A stretch of 64,000 nucleotides of DNA from JAMLJG01 sp035327585 (GTDB lineage Bacteria; Verrucomicrobiota; Kiritimatiellia; CAIVKH01): assembly GCA_035327585.1 (NCBI GenBank), contig DAOLDD010000013.1, positions 1 through 64,000 of the forward strand, read 5' to 3'. Position numbers and translations under genes: made by a program. Of this stretch, positions 58,201 through 64,000 are shown piece after piece. The notes below the pieces were generated by a model. That model did not search any database, was not told where the DNA came from, and saw only the letters and a list, made by a program, of their open reading frames with translations. How positions within the stretch are numbered: the first letter of the stretch is position 1; each line of letters begins with the position of its first letter.

Positions 58201-61200
58201 TTTCCAGCCCGCGGGCGGCGGCAATCGGACAACGGACGGCTACAGCACGGTGATCATATCCAATCTGCCTGCCGTGGCGCAGTTGCGCGTGCGTGTGGCG
58301 ATGCTGAATAATGCAAGCGGCGAGCGCTGGACTGTTGACGACGTGGTGCTCAGCGGGTCCGCCGGCGGCTATGTGGCCGGTTACTCAAACCGCACCGTTT
58401 CGGGGACCAGCACGACCGTCACCGGTCTCACGGACGGCGTGACGTATTACCTCCGCGTCCGCGCCACGAATGAATATTGCATCACCGACAATTCCTCCAC
58501 GCAGTCCGTGACGACCACGATTGGCGCGGATGTCGCGGCGCCATCACTCTCCGGGTTCAACATCGACGCGGCGAGCTTCACCGACTTCCAGATTCGCAAT
58601 GGGTTCTCCGTCACCGGCCTTGTGTTCGACGCGGGCGGCGTATCCAACGCGACGCACACGCCGTACCTGTTCCTCAAGAACAACTCGAACAACACGATCC
58701 TCGCCTCCAACAAGTTCGATGTCGCGCCCGCGAACGGGACGACGGTGCTGAGTCCCTTGTCGGAAACGGTGCCCGGCGCGGCCTACACGAATGTCACGCT
58801 GGGCAGCTACACCGGCACGGTCGGCGCGGCGGACCTGGCGGGCAACGTGGCGGTGTCAAATTTCATTTTCTCCGTGATCGACGACGATTCCACGCCGCCG
58901 ACGATTTCGAGCGCGGACTTCACCTACGGCGGGGTTGGCAGCCGCTACTTTGCGATCACTACGAACAGCACCCCGGCCACGGTCACCAACCGCGCGGGTA
59001 CGTTCGCCAACGTTCGCTACACGTTGACGGACGAGGAACTGGCCCAGGCCAACGCCCGCGACCTGCGCTTCGCCTTCGGCGTTCGCGACGCGGACAGCGG
59101 CATCGCGCGCGGCACCGCCGGCACGACGAACACGGTGATGAGTTTCAGCCTCGAAAATGCCGTATCCGGCAACTTCACCAACTATCGCGCGGACTTGAGC
59201 AGCGCCAACTACACCAACGCCCGCACGACGAACGTCTGGTCGTTCCCCTTGGGCTTCTTCACCGAATCCATCATCAACAACCTGATGGCGGCCTCCTCCA
59301 ACCGCGTCACGATCACCGTGCCGGACGACGACAATGATCGGACCAACGACCAGGCACTGCTGATCAGCGAGACGGTGGGGTGGGTGACGGCGGTGGATGA
59401 CGACACGGTTCCGCCGGATTTGTCCAACATCCGGATCGGCGCCGTCGGCGGTTCTGGAGCTGCGGCGCCCGTGTGGGTGGAGACGATGGGCACAGTGGGT
59501 GGAGCCACAGCCATCGCAGCCTATGAGTCCGCCAATAATTTTGACAACGATGCGCAAACGATGAGCGGTTCGGGCGGATCGGGCGAAGGCATCTACAGCA
59601 CGGTCAATTCCAGCGGGTATACCAATGCATCCGGAAGCGCCAATCTTCGCTTCGGGGGCTATGGGCAGTTTCTCCAAATCGATGGTCTCGACATGAGTAC
59701 GAACGCCAATGTGTCGATGTCCTTCGGCATCAGCCTTGGCGCGGGCTCGGCAAACAACGACCACATCAAGGCGGAATATTCAACGAATGGGACCGATTGG
59801 GTGGACCTGCCGTTTTCGGTGGATGCGACAACGAGTTGGCAGCTGGTGGAGCCGTCCGGGACCATCCCGTCGTCCGCCGGTTTGAGTATTCGCCTGCGCC
59901 GCACCTCCACCGGGACCGCTGGATGGGACTTCCGAATTGACGATATCACCCTCTATTCCACTGCGCCTTCGGTCACCAACCTCACGGACGGCCAGCTTTT
60001 CGCCGGCGTCGCGCTCACCGGTCTCGTGCAGGACGCCTACAGCGGCATCTACGGCACCAACCACACCGGTGCGTTTGCGCCCACGGTGACGGTGTTCAAT
60101 GCGACCGGCGGGATCGTCTATGGCGCGCGGTTTGCAGGCGGACCGGCCAATGGCGGCGCGCTCACGGCGACGCCGTTCTCGAATCTGGTATCGCTGGCGA
60201 CCAACGACATCGCCATCGGCGCGACCTACACCTCGCGCGTGGTGGTTTGGGATTATGATTTCGACCGCACGGGCGACCAGCTTTCGTCCACGCAGCAGGT
60301 GGCCTTCACGGTCATTGACGATGATACCAACGCGCCCGCAGTCAGTGGCTTCAGCCTCGGCGGCGCGACCACAAACTACGACCTGAGTTTCAGCTCAATC
60401 GCCCTCACCGGCACGATCACCGACGCGTCCGGCGTGCAGTACGGCGGCGCCTCCTATTACCTTGTGTTGGGCGGCAGCGGCGTGGTGCAGAGCAACGCCC
60501 TCTTCGCCGGCGCGGGGAACGCCGCGACCGGGACGATCACGGACGCGGGCCTGCTGTGCGGCCAGGATTATACGATTCGCGTCTTCGCGATCGATGCGGA
60601 CCTCGACCGCGCGAACGACCAACTCTCGACCACGCAGAACGTCCTCGTCATCCGCACCATCGGCGTCGGCGGCCCGGCGGACTTCCCGATTGCCAGCAAC
60701 CTGCTGGTCAACGGGACTGCGGCATCCCCGGCGGTGACGTTGACTGACGCGAACATCGCGACCGGCGGCTGGTCGCTGGCCATGAATCTCAGCCATCCCG
60801 TGGGCGTCCAGACGAATGCGACCTCGCCGTCGTTCCGTGTAACAAACAGCGTGGGCGAGGTGCTCGGCAGCATCCCGTGGAGCAACGGCGTCCTCTCCGG
60901 GCAGACCTACTTCTTCACCAACAGCGGCCTACCCGCGGTTTCCTACGCCGCGGTGGAGACCGGCCTGCATCACGTGGTCTGGTCCGCGCTCAACGCGGGT
61001 TCGTGCGTGGCGAACGTGATCGACCGCGGAATCATTGCCGGTGGCACGAACAGCTTCACGGTGGTTGACGACGATTCGGCGCCGCCGGTCTTGAGCGGAT
61101 TTGCCGCGCCAGGCGGGGCGACCATTGATGTCTCCGTTGCACTTTCCGGGTTCACGGTCACCGGATTGGTGCAGGATGCCGGCAGCGGCGTCGCTTTCAC

Positions 61201-64000
61201 CAGCCGTCCCCCATACTTCCTGTTCCTCAACACGGACGGGGCGGTCCTCGCGAGCAACGCCTTCAGCGGACATACCGAAGGCGCGGGCCTCGCATCGGCC
61301 GTGGCGCTGACCAACTGGTTCAGCGGCCTGACGCTGACCTGCGGCAACAGCTACACCGTGCGCGTCGTGGCAGCGGATGCGGACAATGACCGCGCGAGTG
61401 ACGCTGCCGTGGGGACGAATGACGTCCTCGTGATCGTGACCAGCGGGTCGGACGGCGACGCGCCGACGGCGGCAGACCTCTTCGTGAACAACACGCCCGC
61501 GGCCTCGGCCACGCTTACCGACCAGAATATTGCGACGGGCGGCTGGCGGGTGGCGCTGTCCTTCACGCACATCTCGGGCGACATTGTGACCAACGGCGTC
61601 GATGCGCCGTCCTTTGCGGTGCGGAACGCGGACGCGGTGGATGTATACGGCCTGCTCGCGTGGAGCAACATCACGAAGTCCGGCGCCACGTACTACGCGA
61701 CCAATCACCCGATGATGTCGGCCGATACGAACCTCGTGACCACGGGACTCTACACGCTCGTTTGGTCGGCCCGCAGCGAAGGGTTGTGCTTCGGGCTGAC
61801 AAATGGGAGCACGCTCGTCTCGCCCGGCACCAACACCTTCCTGGTCGTGGACGACGATGTGACGCCGCCGGACCTGTATGGCGTCAACGTCGGCGGCGGC
61901 ACGGGCACGGGCTGCGGCGGATCGGGCGGCAACTGCCCCGATCCCACCCGCACGAACCTGATCGCGGGCGACATCGCGATCTTTGCCATGAACACGCTCA
62001 CCACGGGAGGCATCGGAACCAATGTCTTGTTCAATTCCGATTCCTTCGCGTTCGTCACCCTGGTCGACATCCCGACGGGAACCGAGATCAAATTTACGGA
62101 TAACGGCTGGCGAAGCAGCACGGCGTCGTTCCGGGCCAACGAAGGCATCCTGACCTGGCGCGCGACGAATTGCGTGCCGGCCGGCACGGTGGTCCGGTGG
62201 ATCGCGACCAATACGCCCGTTTTCAATGTCGGGGTGCTGCAGTCCGTCGCGGGTTCCTTCGCACCCAATATCCAGGGCGAACAAATCCTTGCGTATCAGG
62301 GGCCGAACAACGCGCCCAACTTCATCTATGCCGTCAACGACCGGTTGGATGGCATCTGGGATATCGATGCCGTGGATTCCCATTCGTCCGCCCTGCCCCC
62401 CGGGCTGATCGACGGCTACACCGCCGTCGCGGTGGGTGAGTTCGACAACATCATCATCGATACGAACAACCTGTCGATCAGCGGCGGTCGCGATGCGGTG
62501 CTGTTCTACATCGGCGGCGCGGACAACTGGATCGGCAGCGACTCCACGCCCTACAACCTGGCGCTCTTCAATTTCACCTTCCCCGACCTGTGCGCGGCGG
62601 GCGGCGTGATCACGGATGGCGACCTGCTGGCCGGCGGCTGGAGCATCACGGGCTTGGTGCAGGATGTGAACAGCGGCTTGCTCGTCAGCAATGCGGCCGG
62701 CGTCCGCTACATGGTGCTGAACACCAACAGCGGCGTGGTCGTCTCGAATTATTTCACCACGACGTTTGCGTCGGGCTCGACGTTGTTGCACGGCCTGTCC
62801 AACGCCATTCCCGGCGGCGACTACTTTGCGATTCAACTTGGTTCGCTTACCGCGCGCCTGTTCGCCGCGGATGCCGACAACGACCGTCCGAATGACAGCG
62901 CTGAACGCATGACCAACGTCGCCTTCACCGTCGTGGACGACGACACCGATCCTCCGCAGATCGGCTTCTTCTTCGTCAACGGCCAGACCACGATCACCAA
63001 CGCCGCCGACCTCCTGTCGATGGTGATTTCCGGCCAGGTCCGCGACGTGACCAGCGGCATCGGCTTCACCTCCGCGCCGCCCACCTATACCGTGCTCGAC
63101 TCTCTGGGCTTCACCGTCGCCTCCGGCGGCTTCGCGAACACCCCGGGAACCGAGGGCGCGGGTCTGAACTGGACCAGCATCTGGACGGCGCCGATTAATC
63201 TCGCGGGCATCGCCGATTGCGGCGTGTACACCGTGCGGGTCACCGTGGCGGACGCGGACAATGACCGCGTTGGCGACCGGCTCCAGACGAACCTCAACTT
63301 CATCATCAGCGTCACGACCGGGACCGGCGAGGAACCGGCCGCGAGCAACCTGCTTGTGAACACTTCGCCCGCGGACGTGGCGACGCTGACGGACGCCGAA
63401 CTGGCGGCAGGCGGCTGGGATCTGGCCATGAGCCTGCATCATCCGATCGGCATCCGCTACGACAGCCCGTTCGAGCCCTCCTTCGAGATACGCGACCCGA
63501 ACGCGGTCACCGTCATCGGACAGAACTGGACGAACATTGAAACCGTCGGCGGCACCGCCTACGTGACCAACTACGGCCTGCCCGGCGTGGCCTACGCGAA
63601 TGTGTTCACCGGTTTCTACACGGTCGCCTGGTCGGCGCGCAGCCAGGGCGCCTGCTACGGCGAGGTGTTCGATGCGCTGTTCATCGGCGGCACGTCGAAT
63701 CGACTCCGGGTGGTGGACGACGACACCACGGGCCCCACCGCCGCGAGCAACTTCGTCAACACGGCGGTCCAGTGGACCAACAACCCGGTCGTGACCTATA
63801 CGTGGGATACGAGCTCCGTCCACGATGTGTCCGGTGTGTTCGAGTTTCGCATCCGGACGGATGGCCTGGCGCCGACCACGATGGCGGATGGCGTATCGGC
63901 GGGACTGACCAACACCATTACGCTCACCAACCTGAACGAAGGCGTGCTTACCAACTGGCTGTTCGCGATCGATAACGACAACGATCGCGCGAACGACCGG
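52226..64000 (+). CDS. second giant exported protein with six choice-of-anchor-D-like repeats (3' end beyond window)
   Basis: Opens at ATG 52226 and stays open for 3925 codons to the window end, so it is truncated here. A signal peptide (RRLLGVLLLVAGTCGAPLARA) ends near residue 36. Residues 194-393 and 394-591 are near-identical 200-residue units; related fibronectin-like copies recur at 592 and 1708. Residues 971-1705 are six ~121-residue choice-of-anchor-D-type repeats (APEIAVSGNGNDIADG, HAADF, PFNFTIQGTG). MAM-like modules lie near 730, 1850 and 2420. From ~2110 on, Ig-like modules alternate with DxDNDRxND motifs and DDDxxPP joints. A ~215-residue domain at ~3235-3450 begins GDIAIFAMNTL. 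No enzymatic motif was seen; a surface or matrix adhesin is inferred. Confidence 0.88.
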   Translation, partial: MGNGFYRRWKTQYGARRLLGVLLLVAGTCGAPLARAGYTNDWEATSNKTAYGSGNLTVDGITWQLVEALATTGDSSDFKNGTRSARGRGYGVSEITMLGDKSGGVGYVTFQHRRYGTDAQVAWVTEYSTNSGSSWTAIGSTFTPGASVDVFSNNVNIAGNVRIRIRTDSSSGTANRRANFDDIILSDYASVTVPTVTTLAGTATNTTTATVGGNVTDDGGAAVTNRGVVYKTTAGVTIADNKTQSGSGTGSYTVDLTSLSVNTRYYFRAYAQNSEGTSLGSELEFWTWANVPSAPTVDNPTTSSLDVNVNVNGNSASTLFSIQATNSSLFVQTNGTLGASEHWRTDADWGTITVTGLSPSQQYGFRVRAQNGQGTLTAYSTVANGTTSAGSVPPTVTTAAGTATNTTTATVGGNVTADGGATVTNRGVVYKTTAGVAITDNKTQSGSGTGSYTVNLTSLSVNQQYYYRAYAQNSAGDGLGSELSFWTWANVPSAPTVNNPTTSSLDVNVNVNGNPAATIFSIQATNSSLFVQTNGTLGATEHWRTDAAWGTITVTGLDPGQQYGFRVRAQNGQGTLTAYSTVGNGTTLATTPTVTTAVASVTNQMTANSGGNVTADGGATVTNRGVVWALSPATPTVPGAQTTNGTGTGAFTSILTNLTPGATYNYRAFAQNSAGTAYGAQYELATPCFTGAVLGLVASVTNDTSFTAAWTAFAGAGGYTLDVSTNASFSVGGGGLTNVFRETMGSVGGTTTIAAHESADGFDNNDYTMSSGAAANPGDIRATSTSSGYTDPAGNAASGNANVFLTSTSGDYGFSIAGIDTTGYSDLLLSFGYRKESASANASFVVEWSTNNASAWNAITVSNMPAAGATAGWYMISNLAVSASAAGTTNLSLRWVKSGTTAMRLDDVLLQGSAGSPSFIPGYSNRVVAGTSQSVTGLTAGSTYYFRVLATNAYCTSDYSSTQSVTTTVSAPEIAVSGNGNNIADGSVAPAISNHTDFGSASVAGGTVTRTYTITNSGTANLTLGTVTTSGTHAADFIVTAQPSSPVTPGGSTTFQVQFDPSATGTRSATVSFTNNDADENPFNFAIQGTGTAPEIAVSGNGNDIADGDSTPSLTDHTDFGDVLVDGGTLTRTYTITNSGNENLTLGTVTTSGTHAADFIVTAQPSSPVAPGGSTTFQVQFNPSAVGTRTAEVSFTNNDADENPFNFTIQGTGTAPEIAVSGNGTDIADGDNTPSTLDGTDFGSVLVGNHVDQVFVITNSGTASLTVGNVTTSGTHAADFIVTAQPSSPVAAGGSTTFTLRFLPGASGVRSAAVSFTNGDSDEDPFNFSVQGNGVLAAPNIVLLGTNGATIAKDDVTPDVADGTDFGSANVIGGTVTRTFTITNNGTASLTISGITTSGTHAADFEVTTAPGGSVAAGATTTFVVTFDPADRGLREATFSIANNDGPNNPYTFAVQGTGLAPEIAVSGNGNNIADGSVTPALSNHTDFGSADIAGGTVTRTFTITNIGNASLTIGSVSTSGAHAADFIVTVQPAGTLAVSNSTTFQVQFDPFVAGTRSATLSFSNGDPDRDPFSFDIEGTGVVNPEIAVLGTNGALVADGDNTPSFADGTDFGATAVTGGQVDRTLFITNSGSGALTITGVTTSGAHAADFVVVSWPALVDAGARSNLVLRFDPTASGVRTAAVVIASDDADEASYDFAVRGTGQVPPTVTTTIASATNQTTATAGGNVTADGFATVTNRGVVWALSPATPTVPGAQTTNGTGTGSYSATLTNLIPGATYNYRAFAQNSAGTSYGAQTNLTTPCFSGVVTGLVVTVTNETSFTAAWSNFAGATGYALDVATVSNFSGAASTIGQQDFEASPASPVATYSASGGGIVTGDSASGDRPASSPFASSGTNAYSVNNGSATITFDAVDTSGSSDLTLSMRVASFSIASTGNGADAGDIVTVSISPDNGATYYSTLRILGNNNAYWSYAGGTGVATTDYDGDVTPVDFQPAGGGNRTTDGYSTVIISNLPAVAQLRVRVAMLNNASGERWTVDDVVLSGSAGGYVAGYSNRTVSGTSTTVTGLTDGVTYYLRVRATNEYCITDNSSTQSVTTTIGADVAAPSLSGFNIDAASFTDFQIRNGFSVTGLVFDAGGVSNATHTPYLFLKNNSNNTILASNKFDVAPANGTTVLSPLSETVPGAAYTNVTLGSYTGTVGAADLAGNVAVSNFIFSVIDDDSTPPTISSADFTYGGVGSRYFAITTNSTPATVTNRAGTFANVRYTLTDEELAQANARDLRFAFGVRDADSGIARGTAGTTNTVMSFSLENAVSGNFTNYRADLSSANYTNARTTNVWSFPLGFFTESIINNLMAASSNRVTITVPDDDNDRTNDQALLISETVGWVTAVDDDTVPPDLSNIRIGAVGGSGAAAPVWVETMGTVGGATAIAAYESANNFDNDAQTMSGSGGSGEGIYSTVNSSGYTNASGSANLRFGGYGQFLQIDGLDMSTNANVSMSFGISLGAGSANNDHIKAEYSTNGTDWVDLPFSVDATTSWQLVEPSGTIPSSAGLSIRLRRTSTGTAGWDFRIDDITLYSTAPSVTNLTDGQLFAGVALTGLVQDAYSGIYGTNHTGAFAPTVTVFNATGGIVYGARFAGGPANGGALTATPFSNLVSLATNDIAIGATYTSRVVVWDYDFDRTGDQLSSTQQVAFTVIDDDTNAPAVSGFSLGGATTNYDLSFSSIALTGTITDASGVQYGGASYYLVLGGSGVVQSNALFAGAGNAATGTITDAGLLCGQDYTIRVFAIDADLDRANDQLSTTQNVLVIRTIGVGGPADFPIASNLLVNGTAASPAVTLTDANIATGGWSLAMNLSHPVGVQTNATSPSFRVTNSVGEVLGSIPWSNGVLSGQTYFFTNSGLPAVSYAAVETGLHHVVWSALNAGSCVANVIDRGIIAGGTNSFTVVDDDSAPPVLSGFAAPGGATIDVSVALSGFTVTGLVQDAGSGVAFTSRPPYFLFLNTDGAVLASNAFSGHTEGAGLASAVALTNWFSGLTLTCGNSYTVRVVAADADNDRASDAAVGTNDVLVIVTSGSDGDAPTAADLFVNNTPAASATLTDQNIATGGWRVALSFTHISGDIVTNGVDAPSFAVRNADAVDVYGLLAWSNITKSGATYYATNHPMMSADTNLVTTGLYTLVWSARSEGLCFGLTNGSTLVSPGTNTFLVVDDDVTPPDLYGVNVGGGTGTGCGGSGGNCPDPTRTNLIAGDIAIFAMNTLTTGGIGTNVLFNSDSFAFVTLVDIPTGTEIKFTDNGWRSSTASFRANEGILTWRATNCVPAGTVVRWIATNTPVFNVGVLQSVAGSFAPNIQGEQILAYQGPNNAPNFIYAVNDRLDGIWDIDAVDSHSSALPPGLIDGYTAVAVGEFDNIIIDTNNLSISGGRDAVLFYIGGADNWIGSDSTPYNLALFNFTFPDLCAAGGVITDGDLLAGGWSITGLVQDVNSGLLVSNAAGVRYMVLNTNSGVVVSNYFTTTFASGSTLLHGLSNAIPGGDYFAIQLGSLTARLFAADADNDRPNDSAERMTNVAFTVVDDDTDPPQIGFFFVNGQTTITNAADLLSMVISGQVRDVTSGIGFTSAPPTYTVLDSLGFTVASGGFANTPGTEGAGLNWTSIWTAPINLAGIADCGVYTVRVTVADADNDRVGDRLQTNLNFIISVTTGTGEEPAASNLLVNTSPADVATLTDAELAAGGWDLAMSLHHPIGIRYDSPFEPSFEIRDPNAVTVIGQNWTNIETVGGTAYVTNYGLPGVAYANVFTGFYTVAWSARSQGACYGEVFDALFIGGTSNRLRVVDDDTTGPTAASNFVNTAVQWTNNPVVTYTWDTSSVHDVSGVFEFRIRTDGLAPTTMADGVSAGLTNTITLTNLNEGVLTNWLFAIDNDNDRANDR
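52805..53998 (+). repeat. tandem 600-bp duplication in the second giant gene
   Basis: Units 52805-53404 and 53405-53998 encode almost the same 200 residues (TNTTTATVGGNVT, GVVYKTTAGV, SGSGTGSY, ATNSSLFVQTNGTLGA). The first repeats with an exact period of 600 bases; a more diverged third copy begins at 53999 and a fourth at 57347. Confidence 0.82.
55138..57339 (+). repeat. six tandem choice-of-anchor-D-type repeats
   Basis: Copies begin near 55138, 55502, 55867, 56237, 56608 and 56975, with a period of about 365-371 bases. Conserved pieces are PEIAVSGNGN, DFGS, TSGTHAADFIVT and PFNF.IQGTG. Copies 1 and 2 are most alike. Confidence 0.85.

Noticed and set aside
60929..63823. 964-codon open frame antisense to the second giant
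   Set aside because: Same reason; the forward frame has recognisable domain repeats and the antisense frame has none.

Overview
The window is GC-rich, densely coding bacterial DNA. Autotransporter-associated beta-strand repeats, LamG and discoidin-like secreted proteins, a DUF1501/DUF1800 pair, a SUMF1-type protein, very large multi-domain surface proteins and many dispersed palindromic intergenic repeats together suggest a member of the PVC superphylum (Verrucomicrobiota or Kiritimatiellota-like). That is an inference from gene content; no marker rRNA is present.

Layout. 73-6861 (minus): a probable operon running from a CopD-like membrane protein and a DUF212 protein into a zinc/manganese ABC importer (binding protein, ATPase, permease), a Kelch-thioredoxin fusion and metF. 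7108-12333 (plus): a denitrification/NO block with an Rrf2 regulator, a copper nitrite reductase carrying a C-terminal cytochrome c domain, a SUMF1-like protein, SCO1, a DGC-domain protein and NnrS; the last four overlap end to end. 12334-17433 (minus): DUF1501, DUF1800 and a DUF255 thioredoxin-domain protein. 17695-22928: amidase, HAD-like protein, zinc-ribbon membrane protein, RsuA/RluB pseudouridine synthase, metallophosphoesterase (minus) and a small exported protein. 23076-33462: LamG/discoidin protein (minus), leuS, a four-helix-bundle protein inside an inverted repeat, a membrane pyrophosphatase with a large insertion and its downstream partner, tRNA-Ser(UGA), and two exported proteins (minus). 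33587-34597: a REP-associated-type (RAYT) transposase inside 35-base inverted repeats.

34730-64000 holds two giant exported proteins in tandem. The first (5756 codons) combines autotransporter-type beta-strand repeats with fibronectin-like, BACON-like and jelly-roll modules. The second (at least 3925 codons) is cut by the window end and carries six choice-of-anchor-D-type repeats. Both share an Asp-rich module ending in DDDxxPP. A clean hairpin terminator separates them.

The most unusual layer is the repeats. GTAG-headed hairpins (REP-like), arranged as inverted pairs, lie at three intergenic loci with compensatory base changes in their stems. A related type sits inside the coding sequences of leuS and the SCO1 gene, contributing peptide in the same reading frame in both. 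A second, GGAAAACGGAAGAC-type repeat has entered the DUF255 and four-helix-bundle genes. A TTTACAGACGTTG pair forms the translation start of the second giant gene. No gene-free stretch exceeds 300 bases; the gaps hold mostly these repeats.
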